Source of the DNA: an uncultured Marinomonas sp.
GTDB taxonomy: Bacteria; Pseudomonadota; Gammaproteobacteria; Pseudomonadales; Marinomonadaceae
Reading direction: 5' to 3'
Assembly (NCBI GenBank): GCA_947493575.1
Contig: CANLRQ010000009.1
Location: 1-64,000, forward strand
DNA length: 64,000 nucleotides
The position numbers were made by a program, and so were the translations under genes. Positions 17,543 to 27,011 of the stretch are shown here, piece by piece. The first letter of the stretch is position 1, and each line of letters starts with the position of its first letter. The notes beneath the pieces were generated by a model. The model was not told where the DNA came from and searched no databases. It was given only the letters and a program-made list of their open reading frames with translations.

Positions 17543-18655
17543 ATGAAAAAATATACATCAATTCTTAGATACAGTGCGATCTCTTTATCAGTTCTATTAG
17601 CTTCAACTGCTCAAGCGTCTGAAGCGGATGACTTTGTATCTATGGCGAAGGAGAAAGTTAAAGCGGCAACTGTACCTTATACTGAATGGGATGGCCCAAC
17701 GACAGGTCCAAAAGCTCAAGCGGATAAAACGGTTGTTTTTCTAGCCTCAGATATGAGAAACGGTGGTGTACTAGGTGTAAGTAATGGCGTTCAAGAAGCC
17801 TCTATTTGGACTGGTTGGACTGTGCGTGTATTAGATGGACAGGGAACGGTTTCTGGTCGTACATCGGCATTTAACCAGGCTATGGCATTAAAACCTGACG
17901 GTATCGTATTAGGTGGGTTTGATGTTCAAGAGCAAGCGACCGGTATTGAAGCTGCTGCGTCTCAGGGCATAAAAATCGTAGGTTGGCACTCAGCTTCTAA
18001 ACCGGGTCCTATTCCTGAGAAAAACATTTTCTCTAATATCACTACAGATGCAGATGATGTCGCTGAAATTGCAGCGTTAGCAGTCATTGCCGAATCTGAT
18101 GGTAAAGCTGGTGTGGTTATTTTTACAGATTCCGCATATGAAGTCGCGATTGCGAAATCCGATGCGATGGCGGAAATAATTAAACAGTGTTCAGGTTGTA
18201 CATTGATTTCTGTGGAAGATACGCCGCTTTCCGACACGTCTACTCGTATGCCTCAGCTAACAACGTCTTTGTTACAGCGTAATCAAGGTAAATGGACCCA
18301 CTCTTTAGGTATTAATGACCTGTATTTTGACTATATAGGTTCGTCATTAAACTCTTCAGGTTTACCAATGGACGAGTTGCCGCGTAACTTATCTGCTGGG
18401 GATGGTAGTCAATCTGCATATGCTCGTATTCGTACTAATTTTAATCAAACTGGGACAGTACCAGAGCCATTGAACTTGCATGGATGGCAAATTGTGGATG
18501 AATTGAACCGTGCCTTTACAGGTGTAGAACACAGTGGGTTCTCTACTCCTGTGCATTTAGTTACTCCAGAGAACATTCAGTTTGATGGTGGTGAACAAGA
18601 TATTTTTGATCCAGATAATAAATACCGCGAACATTATAGAGCCATTTGGAAATAA
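17543..18655 (+). CDS. Ribose-type sugar ABC transporter, periplasmic binding protein
   Basis: The roughly 370-residue product begins with a Sec signal peptide (MKKY, hydrophobic LSVLLAS, predicted cleavage after AQA near residue 25). The mature part is a type I periplasmic-binding protein: VVFLASDMRNGGV, QGTVSGRTSAFNQAMALKPDGIVLGGFD and GIKIVGWHSASKPG follow the RbsB/XylF fold, and N-terminal aromatic residues could stack on a sugar. ATG 17543 is spaced better from GAGG (17534-17537) than ATG 17540. It closes the intact part of the operon; a broken lactonase gene follows. Confidence 0.88.
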   Translation: MKKYTSILRYSAISLSVLLASTAQASEADDFVSMAKEKVKAATVPYTEWDGPTTGPKAQADKTVVFLASDMRNGGVLGVSNGVQEASIWTGWTVRVLDGQGTVSGRTSAFNQAMALKPDGIVLGGFDVQEQATGIEAAASQGIKIVGWHSASKPGPIPEKNIFSNITTDADDVAEIAALAVIAESDGKAGVVIFTDSAYEVAIAKSDAMAEIIKQCSGCTLISVEDTPLSDTSTRMPQLTTSLLQRNQGKWTHSLGINDLYFDYIGSSLNSSGLPMDELPRNLSAGDGSQSAYARIRTNFNQTGTVPEPLNLHGWQIVDELNRAFTGVEHSGFSTPVHLVTPENIQFDGGEQDIFDPDNKYREHYRAIWK

Positions 18656-18742
18656 TTTAAGGCTCTCTCTTCCTGCACGCTTTACTTGATTGTAAAGCGT
18701 ATCAGGAGCTCCTGTATAACAGACAAATAGAGAATAAATGTG

Positions 18743-19230
18743 ATGTTATCGATTGAAAAATTTGATTCAAGGGTAGAGTGTGTCCTATTGCCTGACTCCA
18801 TACTTGAAAAAGTATGTACTGGAGCGAAGGTCCAGTTTGGTTAGAGTCCCAGCAAACTTTATTGTGGAGTGATATTTCCAATAATCGCATTGTAAGTTGG
18901 AATGAAAAAGACGGGATGACTGTTTGGCGTGAGCCTTCTAACTTTACTAATGGGCATTACCTAGATTTGACAAGGCAATCTGCTTCATTGCAGCCATGGA
19001 GGACTCGATTATAAAAACAGACCTACCAACCGGCGTAGTGACGACTGTTGTTGATCGTTATCTTGGGAAGCGTTTGAACTCTCCTAATGATTTAGTGGTT
19101 AAATCAGATGGCACTATTTGGTTTACCGATCCACCATATGGGATTCTGTCAAACGATGAATTAGGTTGGTCTCGTATTCCTGTTTTGGTTGTTCCTTTGT
19201 AATCAAGAGGGGAAATGCAATAACCAACAA
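18743..19230 (+). pseudogene. Frameshifted and truncated SMP-30/gluconolactonase-like gene
   Basis: Pieces of an SMP-30/gluconolactonase/LRE protein appear in alternating frames: an N-terminal piece from ATG 18743 ending at LEKV; WSEGPVWLESQQTLLWSDI and NNRIVSWNEKDG in a second frame from about 18815; GNLLHCSHGG in a third near 18976-19005; then IIKTDL and LNSPNDLVVKSDGTIWFTD back in another frame up to about 19200. At least three frameshifts are needed, and about half of a normal 290-residue protein is missing at the 3' end. The intact enzyme would have hydrolysed a sugar lactone, which fits the preceding sugar-acid operon. It is non-functional. Confidence 0.85.
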
Positions 19231-19318
19231 ATTAAGGAAGGTGTAAGCCAATCCTTTTGTTTGATTTCTCAAGTAAAAGCGATTGAATTACACCTGAGAC
19301 CTTTTTCTTTTCTTACCG

Positions 19319-20782
19319 CTAATTCATACTCTTTATAATGCCTGCCAGTTTTTTAATTCCCGGTTCAATCTTATCTGTTGATATAGAAGAAAAGCCTAAG
19401 CGAAAGTAATTTTCCATATGACGCGAGTCATAGAAGTGAATATGCCCCGGCTCTATTAATATGCTTTCTTGTTTTGCTTCTTCTTGTAAGTGCTGAGAAT
19501 CTAACCCTTCAGGCCCTCGTACCCAATAACATGATCCACCAAAAGTGGGGACATCGTGACTACCGGGTAAATACTTGGTTAGTGCTTCATCCATAGTGCG
19601 CCAGCGTGATTGGTAATTACGAGCAATATTCATAATGAGTGCGTCGTGATAACCTCTTTCTAAGAAAAATGCAGCGGCTCGTTGATTGTTAGCCGCTGGA
19701 TGGCGAATCATTAAACGGCGTAATGCGCGAGCTTCTTCTATTAATTGTTCTGAAGCAACAACGTAACCTAGCCTTAACCCCGGAGCGAGTGTTTTTGAAA
19801 GGCTCCCTATATAGATAACTCTGTCATTGTGATCCAAACTTTTTAATGCTGGGTTTGGTTGTGTATCAAAATTTGTTTCACTTTCGTAGTCATCTTCAAT
19901 AATTAAAAAATCGTGTTCACAGGCTTGATCTAACAATTCATAGCGACGTTGCAGAGGCATGGTGACCGTTGTAGGGCATTGATGGCTAGGTGTTGTATAA
20001 ATTAAATCACAGCCTTTTAATTGATCATTAATGATCAGTCCACCCTCATCAATAGAGAGGGTTTTTGTAGGGCACTTATGTAACTGTGCAATATTACGCA
20101 CATCTACGTAGCCCGGGTCTTCAATTCCTAATAAAGAGTTTTTATCCAGCAATAGCTGTACCAGCATAAATAAAGATTGTTGTGAGCCAACGGTCACTAA
20201 AATTTGTTCAGGTGACGCCCAAACTCCTCTGCGTGGTAATAGACGGGTACGAATTTGTTCTATAAGTCTTGGGTCATCATGATCTAGGCTATCAGCTGCC
20301 CAATCGCTTACTGCTGCATCACTGGCTGCATCCCGGCAACATTCTCGCCAATTGACGCTAGGGAAAATTTTCGCATCAAATTGACCGTAGATGAAAGGGT
20401 AGTCATAGGTTTGCCAGTCTTGAGCCTTGATAATATTACTTTGAGTAGTGGGGCGAATCTTGAAACGTTGCTCCCAATTAGGTAACTTTTTTTCGATATT
20501 CGTTGGATAAGATAGAGCCTTTACTTGCCCTTCTAAAATGTCAGGATTAACAAAATACCCACGTCTTTCCCGGGCAATTAAATAACCATCATCAAGTAGG
20601 TGTTCATAGGATAAAACCACTGTGTTACGAGCAATTTCTAATTGTTGTGCAAGTTTTCGGCTTGATGGTAAGGGTTTATCTAAAGGGATATTGCCGTTTA
20701 AAATGGCGGTTGCTATTTGTTCTCTGAGCTGTTTTTGCAAGCTACTACCTTGGCCTTGAGTAAGATGGAAGAGCTGGAACAT
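19319..20782 (-). CDS. tauR: MocR-family regulator, probably TauR
   Basis: The 487-residue protein combines an N-terminal GntR winged helix (residues about 1-75; LREQIATAILNGNIPLDKPLPSSRKLAQQL, ARNTVVLSYEHLLDDGYLIARERRGYFV) with a class I aminotransferase-like domain that binds PLP; the lysine is in YIGSLSKTLAPGLRLGY. MocR regulators such as TauR, GabR and PdxR sense amines as PLP adducts. Its position beside taurine aminotransferase and sulfoacetaldehyde genes argues for TauR. I start at ATG 20780-20782, giving the conserved F-x-L-xx beginning; the frame is open further upstream with no better start. Confidence 0.75.
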   Translation of the reverse strand: MFQLFHLTQGQGSSLQKQLREQIATAILNGNIPLDKPLPSSRKLAQQLEIARNTVVLSYEHLLDDGYLIARERRGYFVNPDILEGQVKALSYPTNIEKKLPNWEQRFKIRPTTQSNIIKAQDWQTYDYPFIYGQFDAKIFPSVNWRECCRDAASDAAVSDWAADSLDHDDPRLIEQIRTRLLPRRGVWASPEQILVTVGSQQSLFMLVQLLLDKNSLLGIEDPGYVDVRNIAQLHKCPTKTLSIDEGGLIINDQLKGCDLIYTTPSHQCPTTVTMPLQRRYELLDQACEHDFLIIEDDYESETNFDTQPNPALKSLDHNDRVIYIGSLSKTLAPGLRLGYVVASEQLIEEARALRRLMIRHPAANNQRAAAFFLERGYHDALIMNIARNYQSRWRTMDEALTKYLPGSHDVPTFGGSCYWVRGPEGLDSQHLQEEAKQESILIEPGHIHFYDSRHMENYFRLGFSSISTDKIEPGIKKLAGIIKSMN

Positions 20783-20904
20783 ATGAAAAGCCTTTAAAGT
20801 AGAAAAGAAAGCAGAAAAATGAAATATGAAATGATATCGCTTTAATAGCAAGTATTACGCCATCTTGATACTCATTAGAAATCATTAGACACAGAAATAC
20901 TAAG

Positions 20905-21004
20905 ACATAGAAAAAAGAAAAAGCTGGAATGGCAAAGACCACCCCCACATGGCAGTAACGCTTAGGAGGTCGATCTAGAGGGTAGTAATGGGCCGCCATT
21001 CCAG
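20905..21004 (-). ncRNA. Candidate structured RNA with long closing stem and T tract
   Basis: Read on the minus strand, CTGGAATGGC (21004-20995) and GCCATTCCAG (20933-20924) form a perfect 10-bp stem closing a 61-base GC-richer core, and CTTTTTCTTTTTTC follows at once. That is the layout of a small RNA or leader with an intrinsic terminator, lying between the tpa 3' end and the tauR start. It could equally be a terminator-bearing leader of tauR. No known RNA family is recognised. Confidence 0.35.
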
Positions 21005-21038
21005 TTGAAAGAGTCGTAATTAATAGATCTAACTATTA

Positions 21039-21073
21039 GAGACCTTTGCATGACGACTACGTGCAAAGGTCTC
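21039..21073. repeat. Minimal MITE-like hairpin (GAGACCTTTGCA ends)
   Basis: GAGACCTTTGCA at 21039-21050 is inverted as TGCAAAGGTCTC at 21062-21073, with only 11 bases between. The ends match the 87-88 bp elements at 31606 and 51196. It lies 11 bases beyond the tpa stop codon and may act as its transcription terminator. Confidence 0.75.
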
Positions 21074-21084
21074 TATCAAGTACA

Positions 21085-22476
21085 TTATTTTACGAGAGGA
21101 CTTATTTCCGTTAACGCCTCGTCTAATGCATTAACGATTATATCAAGCTCTTTTTTCGTTGCTATTAAAGACGGGCTTAAGCAAATCGTATTGTTAAGTT
21201 CTTTAAAGCAGCGGTTCGTACGTCCGATGATGACGCCATTTGCCATGCAGTGATTAGCAACAGCGATTACAATGCTTTCATTAACAGGTTTTTTAGTAAT
21301 TCGGTCTTCAACGAGTTCAAAACCAACAAATAAGCCTTTACCACGAACGTCTCCGATTAACGAATGTTTATCCATTAATTGATATAAACGTTCTTTTAAG
21401 TAGCTTCCTTGAATTTCTGTATTTTCAAGAAGATTTTCATTTTCTATGATTTGCATATTGGCTAATGCTGCGGCTGGACCGGCTGTACAACCACCAAAGG
21501 TAGAAATATCTCTAAAATAGCCTAAGCGAGGATCATCATCTTTAAATGCTTCAAAAACTTCTTCTGTTGTTACTGTGCAGGAAATTGCAGCGTAACCAGA
21601 GGCAACGCCTTTTGCCATTGTGACTATGTCAGGTTTAATGTCATAGTGTTGGTAACCAAACCATTTCCCAGTACGGCCTAATCCACAAACCACTTCATCA
21701 ATATGGAGTAATATGTCGTATTGTTTACAGATTTCTTGAACACGAGCCCAATAACCTGTTGGTGGTTCGATAACGCCGCCGCCTGCTGTAATAGGCTCTA
21801 AGCAAAGCGCGCCAACGGTCTCTGGGCCTTCTTCAAGAATAACTTTTTCAATTTGGTTTGCTGCCCAAACACCATAGTTTTCAGTATCTGCACCTTCTTG
21901 AGGGCGATATTCACAGCAATGAGGGACTTCAATAAAGCCCGGAGTGAAAGGGCCGTATTGTTCACGTCGTTCAAACTGTCCTGTTGCACTTAACGTGGTA
22001 ATGGTTGTGCCGTGGTAATCTCGTTCACGATATAAAATTTTATTCTTTTTACCACCGTATTTTTTATGAGCAATTTGACGAACTATTTTAAATGCCTTTT
22101 CATTGGCTTCAGAACCAGAGTTAGAGTAGTAAACTCGATTTAACCCCGGCATTTTTTCAATCAGTTTTTTGGAGAATAATGCAGTTGGCACATTGCCAGC
22201 TGTTTGAGCAAAATAGTTTAATGTGACTAATTGATCTCGCACGGCATCTGCAATCTCTGTACGTCCATAGCCTACGTTAACTGTCCATACAGCACCAGAA
22301 ACAGCGTCTAGGTACTCGTTTCCTTTTGCATCCCAAACACGCATGCCTTCGCCTTTAACAATCACCATTGGATCGTTCTTTTCAAATGGCTTATGTTGAG
22401 TAAGGTGGTGCCAGACATGTTGACGGTCATTATTAACCACTGCTAAAGAATCAAAATCATTTACGTTATAAGACAT
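21085..22476 (-). CDS. tpa: Taurine:pyruvate aminotransferase (class III aminotransferase)
   Basis: This 463-residue PLP enzyme has the class III fold: NSGSEANEKAFKIVRQ near residue 121, YRERDYHGTT, the aspartate loop LLHIDEVVCGLGRTGKWFG near residue 256, and the PLP lysine in TMAKGVASGYA near 288. The N-terminus (NDRQHVWHHLTQHK) resembles taurine:pyruvate aminotransferase, which transfers the taurine amino group to pyruvate giving alanine and sulfoacetaldehyde. Context with sulfoacetaldehyde dehydrogenase, a TauE-type exporter and a TauR-like regulator supports this. Other omega-aminotransferases (beta-alanine, GABA) remain possible. Confidence 0.75.
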   Translation of the reverse strand: MSYNVNDFDSLAVVNNDRQHVWHHLTQHKPFEKNDPMVIVKGEGMRVWDAKGNEYLDAVSGAVWTVNVGYGRTEIADAVRDQLVTLNYFAQTAGNVPTALFSKKLIEKMPGLNRVYYSNSGSEANEKAFKIVRQIAHKKYGGKKNKILYRERDYHGTTITTLSATGQFERREQYGPFTPGFIEVPHCCEYRPQEGADTENYGVWAANQIEKVILEEGPETVGALCLEPITAGGGVIEPPTGYWARVQEICKQYDILLHIDEVVCGLGRTGKWFGYQHYDIKPDIVTMAKGVASGYAAISCTVTTEEVFEAFKDDDPRLGYFRDISTFGGCTAGPAAALANMQIIENENLLENTEIQGSYLKERLYQLMDKHSLIGDVRGKGLFVGFELVEDRITKKPVNESIVIAVANHCMANGVIIGRTNRCFKELNNTICLSPSLIATKKELDIIVNALDEALTEISPLVK

Positions 22477-22529
22477 GTTAGCCCCAATGAAAAAGTGAAT
22501 GTATGAATGCTAATTTTTACTCGTTTTGT

Positions 22530-22573
22530 CTTCATAACATTGAATTTGTTGCATCAAACTCAATGTTATGAAG
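22530..22573. promoter_or_regulatory. 14-bp inverted repeat upstream of tpa
   Basis: CTTCATAACATTGA (22530-22543) and TCAATGTTATGAAG (22560-22573) are perfect inverted copies; TTTG/CAAA extends pairing inward after one mismatch. It is 54 bases upstream of the tpa start on the minus strand. No T tract follows, so an operator, possibly for TauR, is more likely than a terminator. Confidence 0.5.
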
Positions 22574-22806
22574 GCAAAGGTGGCGTTTTAAAAAAATAAA
22601 TAGTGCCGAAAAGTAAAAATCAATGAATAATTGATACATCAAAATTACGCTTCTATTGACGTGCCTGTTAGAGCCAGATTAAGTCTTGTATTGAGGCCAA
22701 TAGCATTGAACTTAAAGAAGATTTTATAATAAAGTAGGGGCAGTATAAAAACAGCAAAAACGAGACTCTCTTAATTAGAAAACCTCGGTATAAAAGTGAT
22801 TTGAAG
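22574..22806. other. Intergenic region between safD and tpa
   Basis: With the inverted repeat at 22530-22573 this forms a 330-base gap that splits the minus-strand cluster into safE-safD and tpa units. I see no gene in it. It probably contains the tpa promoter, but no hexamers stand out. Confidence 0.4.
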
Positions 22807-24177
22807 TTATATCACAAGTGTTTTTGTATAACTCATTTCGCGAATGGCGTATTTAATACCTTCACGGCCAACACCACTTTCTTTTACACCGCCAAATGGG
22901 AAGTGTTCTGTGCGGAAACCAGGGCCATCATTAGCCGCCAATGTACCCACATCCAATTCTTCAAAAAGGTGACGAATAACAGACAAGTTCTGGCTGAATA
23001 TGCCTGCTTGAAGGCCATAGGCTGTGTTGTTAATGATAGGAATAATTTCTTCTACATCATCAAATTTGTACAAAGGCATCACAGGGCCGAAAGTTTCTTC
23101 AATCATGACTTCGCTGTCAGCCTGAACGTTTTCTAAAATCGTAGGGTAAACAAAAGCACCTTCGTATTTGTTGCCTAGTGCTACGGTTGCGCCTTCTTCG
23201 ATAGCGGATTCGATACGGCTGCGAATTTCATTTGCTGCTGCTTGATGGATAACTGGACCAACAAAAGTGTCGCTTTCCATTGGGTTACCTACTTTCAATT
23301 TAGCGCTTTTTTCTACAAGAATGTCTCTAAACGCATCATAAACAGCGCGGTGAATAAACAAACGTTTAGCCGCAGTGCAGCGTTGTCCCGCAGTGGCAAA
23401 ACGGTGATTAATTGCGGACGTTGCCGCCGCATTAAGATCCGCATCATCCATAATAATTAGCGGATCATTTCCGCCTAGCTCTAGTAATAACTTTTTATAA
23501 CCTGCAGCGGCTGCAATAGCATTTGCTGCGGCAGTGCCACCCGTAAAGTTAATAGCATTTACTTTTGAATGGCCATTTAGACGATCAAGATCAGACAGAG
23601 CGGGCATACAGAATTGTAGAACTTCTTTAGGAATGCCCGCTTGATAGCATAATTCAACCAAAAACAAAGACGATGCGGTGTTTTGTGGGCTAGGTTTAAA
23701 TAAAATAGCATTTCCCGCAGCATAAGCAGGGCCAATTTTATGCATAGCAATATTAATAGGAAAGTTAAACGGAGTAACGCAGAAAATGGTTCCTAATGGT
23801 CTCCAGCAGACAACACCAATTTTCCCACCAGCCGGAGCATAAGCATCAGAATCTAGGCTCTCACCAGAAATTTGACGAGCTTCTTCTGCGCTGGCAATGG
23901 TTGCGTTCACTGCTCGTACCATTTCAACACGTGAATCAGAAATGGTCTTGCCAGTTTCAATGGTAATAAGTTCCGCCATTTTTTCGGCATTTTCTTTTAA
24001 CAAAGCGGCTAAAGACATTAGAGTATTCGCTCGTTCAAAAGCAGCGGTTTTTCGCTGAATTTTTTGTCCCGATTCTAGTAAGGTCAATTGCTCTTCAATT
24101 GTCTCCCAACTTGTGTATTCATATTCACCTAGTGCGTCATTATTGTATGGATTGGTTAATGAATAAGTTTGACTCAT
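22807..24177 (-). CDS. safD: Sulfoacetaldehyde dehydrogenase
   Basis: The 456-residue protein is an aldehyde dehydrogenase with the NAD-binding and catalytic motifs CVTPFNFPINIAMHKIGPA near residue 133, FTGGTAAANAIA near 212, LELGGNDPLIIMDDAD near 235 and the catalytic cysteine in ATAGQRCTAAKRL near 270. Length is typical for the family. Placement with tpa, a TauE-type exporter and a MocR regulator matches the SafD system, in which sulfoacetaldehyde from taurine is oxidised to sulfoacetate with NAD+. Succinate-semialdehyde-type dehydrogenases are the main alternative. It starts 2 bases after the safE stop, so the two are co-transcribed. Confidence 0.72.
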   Translation of the reverse strand: MSQTYSLTNPYNNDALGEYEYTSWETIEEQLTLLESGQKIQRKTAAFERANTLMSLAALLKENAEKMAELITIETGKTISDSRVEMVRAVNATIASAEEARQISGESLDSDAYAPAGGKIGVVCWRPLGTIFCVTPFNFPINIAMHKIGPAYAAGNAILFKPSPQNTASSLFLVELCYQAGIPKEVLQFCMPALSDLDRLNGHSKVNAINFTGGTAAANAIAAAAGYKKLLLELGGNDPLIIMDDADLNAAATSAINHRFATAGQRCTAAKRLFIHRAVYDAFRDILVEKSAKLKVGNPMESDTFVGPVIHQAAANEIRSRIESAIEEGATVALGNKYEGAFVYPTILENVQADSEVMIEETFGPVMPLYKFDDVEEIIPIINNTAYGLQAGIFSQNLSVIRHLFEELDVGTLAANDGPGFRTEHFPFGGVKESGVGREGIKYAIREMSYTKTLVI

Positions 24178-24179
24178 GA

Positions 24180-24932
24180 TTAGATTCCTATTTGAAAAAG
24201 TTGATAAATTAGACGCCCCATCGCGATAAGCAATGCCAGTTTCATTAAAGCGAAAAAGACGCGTGTATTGATATAATTGAGAATCATTATGCCGAGCTTA
24301 GCGCCGACCACAGCGGCAAGGCTGAGAGTTATGATGAGATAAGCATTATCTAGAAAAGAGAATCCAAGAAATAAATATGCAGGTATTTTTGTGAGATGAG
24401 CGAACAGCTGCATCATGGATTTATTACTAACGACTTCTTCTTTTGTGAGGTCATCACGCAAAAAGAAAACCGCTAGTAGAGGATCTATAGCGCCCACAAT
24501 AATTCCCATTGATCCTGTTGCAATGCCCACCCAGAAAAAGTGTTTATCAGGAATTTTAAAGGATGGCATTCGCTTAGGTTTAAATAAAGTATAAGCAATT
24601 AAGCCAACTAGAATTAATAAGGGAAAAAACTCACCAACGTATTGCACGATGAAAAGCGTCGTTATCGCTGCTCCAATGGCAGCCCCAATAGCAAAGGGTA
24701 AGCACATGCTCCAACGAATGTGCTGACGTAAAAACCAACCTCGCGCAGCATTATTAAATATCTGAACCGTACCATGTATAGCGACTAAAGAGCGTACCGG
24801 CATAAAAACGCTCATGGCAGCAAACATGAGCACACCTCCTGCCATTCCTGTAATTGAGGTAATCATTGACGCTAGTGTGATTTCTAGTGATAACCATATT
24901 TGATTGAAGAGAGATAACTCAATTACATCCAC
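24180..24932 (-). CDS. safE: TauE/SafE-family sulfoacetate exporter
   Basis: The 250-residue protein has about seven to eight hydrophobic segments and belongs to the TauE/SafE/YfcA/DUF81 membrane transporters: an N-terminal GxxGG element (SITGMAGGVLMFAAM near residue 24) is repeated in weaker form in the second half (VGAIDPLLAVFFL near residue 130). Members export anions such as sulfite, sulfolactate or sulfoacetate. As first gene of the safE-safD pair it most likely exports sulfoacetate made by SafD. The family assignment is firm; the substrate comes from context. Confidence 0.72.
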   Translation of the reverse strand: MDVIELSLFNQIWLSLEITLASMITSITGMAGGVLMFAAMSVFMPVRSLVAIHGTVQIFNNAARGWFLRQHIRWSMCLPFAIGAAIGAAITTLFIVQYVGEFFPLLILVGLIAYTLFKPKRMPSFKIPDKHFFWVGIATGSMGIIVGAIDPLLAVFFLRDDLTKEEVVSNKSMMQLFAHLTKIPAYLFLGFSFLDNAYLIITLSLAAVVGAKLGIMILNYINTRVFFALMKLALLIAMGRLIYQLFQIGI

Positions 24933-25321
24933 TTTTATATTTACTCTTACCTTGTTTGATTCTCAGAATAGAAAGAAAGTCGGGTAGAGCATAGATCCAG
25001 TTAGTCGAGTTATTGGGGCCAGTTTAGCCGCCTAGATATCTTGTACCAGCAGTCGTAGTTTGAGTAACGTTATTTTTGAACAACACCTACCCAACTAATG
25101 CCTTATCTTGTGTGTTTTTTGTTAAACACTTCCACACTGTCTCCTGTTACAATAACAACGATTACTAGGTCAACTAGCACTCTTGATTGTTTATCAAGTT
25201 AATATCGGTGAAAATAGCGGCCAATTACGATTAACACGACGGATTTGACAAGCGAAGAACTGAAAAGAGAGTACTTCCAAAAGTGTGTACAAATCCGTGT
25301 ACAAACTAAAAGAATTTATAC
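24933..25321. promoter_or_regulatory. Divergent intergenic region safE/prfC
   Basis: These 389 bases separate divergent genes and must hold promoters in both directions. No gene, terminator or known operator was recognised. There is no strong Shine-Dalgarno right before prfC; the preceding bases are AAAAGAATTTATAC. Confidence 0.4.
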
Positions 25322-26908
25322 ATGGCAAACCAAGATTTTCTTAATGAAGTCGAAAAGCGTAGAACTTTTGCGATTATTTCTCACCCTGATGCAGGTAAAA
25401 CCACCATTACCGAAAAGTTGTTGTTATTAGGTCAATTGATTCAAACGGCAGGTTCTGTAAAAGGTCGTAAAGGTGATAAACATGCTACATCAGATTGGAT
25501 GACGATGGAGAAGCAAAGGGGGATATCCATTACCTCTTCTGTAATGCAGTTTCCTTATAATGACCGTATCGTTAATCTATTGGATACACCTGGACATGAG
25601 GACTTTTCGGAAGATACCTATCGTACCCTAACTGCTGTGGATTCCGTATTAATGGTTATCGATGGTGCTAAGGGTGTGGAAGATAGGACCATTAAGTTAA
25701 TGGATGTTTGTCGTTTACGTGATACGCCAATTTTAACCTTTATTAACAAAATGGATCGTGATATTCGAGATCCGATTGAGCTATTAGATGAAGTTGAAGA
25801 AGTTTTAAAAATTAAGGCTGCGCCAATAACATGGCCAATTGGAATGAGTCACTTCTTTAAGGGCGTGTATAACTTATATACCGATACTATACATGTTTTC
25901 GTACGTGGTCGTGGTCATACTTTAATGGATGATGTTCGTATTCAAGGTTTGGATACAGAGGAAGCCCGCGAGCATTTGGGTGATTTGTATGATGACTTTG
26001 TGGATGAAATAGACCTAGTTCGTGGTGCTAGCCATGAGTTTGATCTTGATGAGTATTTAGCGGGTAGAGTGACACCTGTTTATTTTGGTACGGCTTTATC
26101 GAATTTTGGTATTCGTGAAATGTTAGATGGCTTTTCTGAATGGGCGCCAGCACCAATGGGAAGAGACACTCTTAGCCGACATGTTGAAGCAAAAGAAGAA
26201 CCTTTTTCTGGGTTTATTTTTAAGATTCAAGCCAATATGGACCCAAAACATCGTGACCGAGTTGCATTTATGCGCATCTGTTCTGGCACCTATCGTAAAG
26301 GTATGAAAATGCGCCACAGTCGTTTAGGTAAAGACGTCAAGGTTACTGATGCCGTTTCTTTTACTGCCGGAGATCGCGATAGTGTTGACGAGGCTTGGTC
26401 TGGCGATATTATCGGCTTGCATAATCATGGAACCATTCAAATTGGCGATACTTTTACTGAAGGTGAAGAGCTTAAATTTACAGGAATACCTCACTTTGCC
26501 CCTGAATTGTATCGTCGAGTTCGATTAACAGATCCATTGAAAATGAAAGCATTGCAGAAAGGTTTACAGCAGTTATCCGAAGAAGGGTCAACTCAGTTGT
26601 TTATGCCGTTGCGTAATAATGAATTGATTGTTGGTGCGGTAGGTCAGTTACAGTTTGAAGTGGTTTCTTATCGATTAAAAGACGAATACAAAGTGGAATG
26701 CCTTTATGAGGCGGTTAATGTAAACACCGCTCGTTGGGTTGAATGTGATGATTCGAAAAAATTTGAAGAGTTTAAACGTAAATGTCATGACAACTTAGCA
26801 ATTGATGGGGGCGGTCATTTAACTTATTTGGCGCCAACTCGTGTTAATTTAATGATGGCCGAAGAAAAATGGCCTGAAGTGCGTTTTAGGGCAACTCGAG
26901 AACATTAA
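25322..26908 (+). CDS. prfC: Peptide chain release factor 3
   Basis: This 528-residue translational GTPase matches the normal RF3 length. It recycles RF1 and RF2 from the ribosome after termination. Visible G motifs are [14 protein letters not shown] (G1, near residue 19), RGISITSS (G2), [10 protein letters not shown] (G3) and FINKMDRD (G4). Domains II and III follow ([49 protein letters not shown]). It appears monocistronic. Confidence 0.97.
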   Translation: MANQDFLNEVEKRRTFAIISHPDAGKTTITEKLLLLGQLIQTAGSVKGRKGDKHATSDWMTMEKQRGISITSSVMQFPYNDRIVNLLDTPGHEDFSEDTYRTLTAVDSVLMVIDGAKGVEDRTIKLMDVCRLRDTPILTFINKMDRDIRDPIELLDEVEEVLKIKAAPITWPIGMSHFFKGVYNLYTDTIHVFVRGRGHTLMDDVRIQGLDTEEAREHLGDLYDDFVDEIDLVRGASHEFDLDEYLAGRVTPVYFGTALSNFGIREMLDGFSEWAPAPMGRDTLSRHVEAKEEPFSGFIFKIQANMDPKHRDRVAFMRICSGTYRKGMKMRHSRLGKDVKVTDAVSFTAGDRDSVDEAWSGDIIGLHNHGTIQIGDTFTEGEELKFTGIPHFAPELYRRVRLTDPLKMKALQKGLQQLSEEGSTQLFMPLRNNELIVGAVGQLQFEVVSYRLKDEYKVECLYEAVNVNTARWVECDDSKKFEEFKRKCHDNLAIDGGGHLTYLAPTRVNLMMAEEKWPEVRFRATREH

Positions 26909-27011
26909 GATTGTTGTGATTGTCATTTGAAATGTCTAAGAGGCTCTATACTTGACTAAATTAGTAGGATAAGATTGCTTTATTCTAGTTGGACTAATTT
27001 AGGTAACGATT

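Noticed and set aside
20745..20999. Open frame on the minus strand upstream of tauR
   Set aside because: It overlaps the tauR start and the hairpin-rich leader, and its product resembles no protein.
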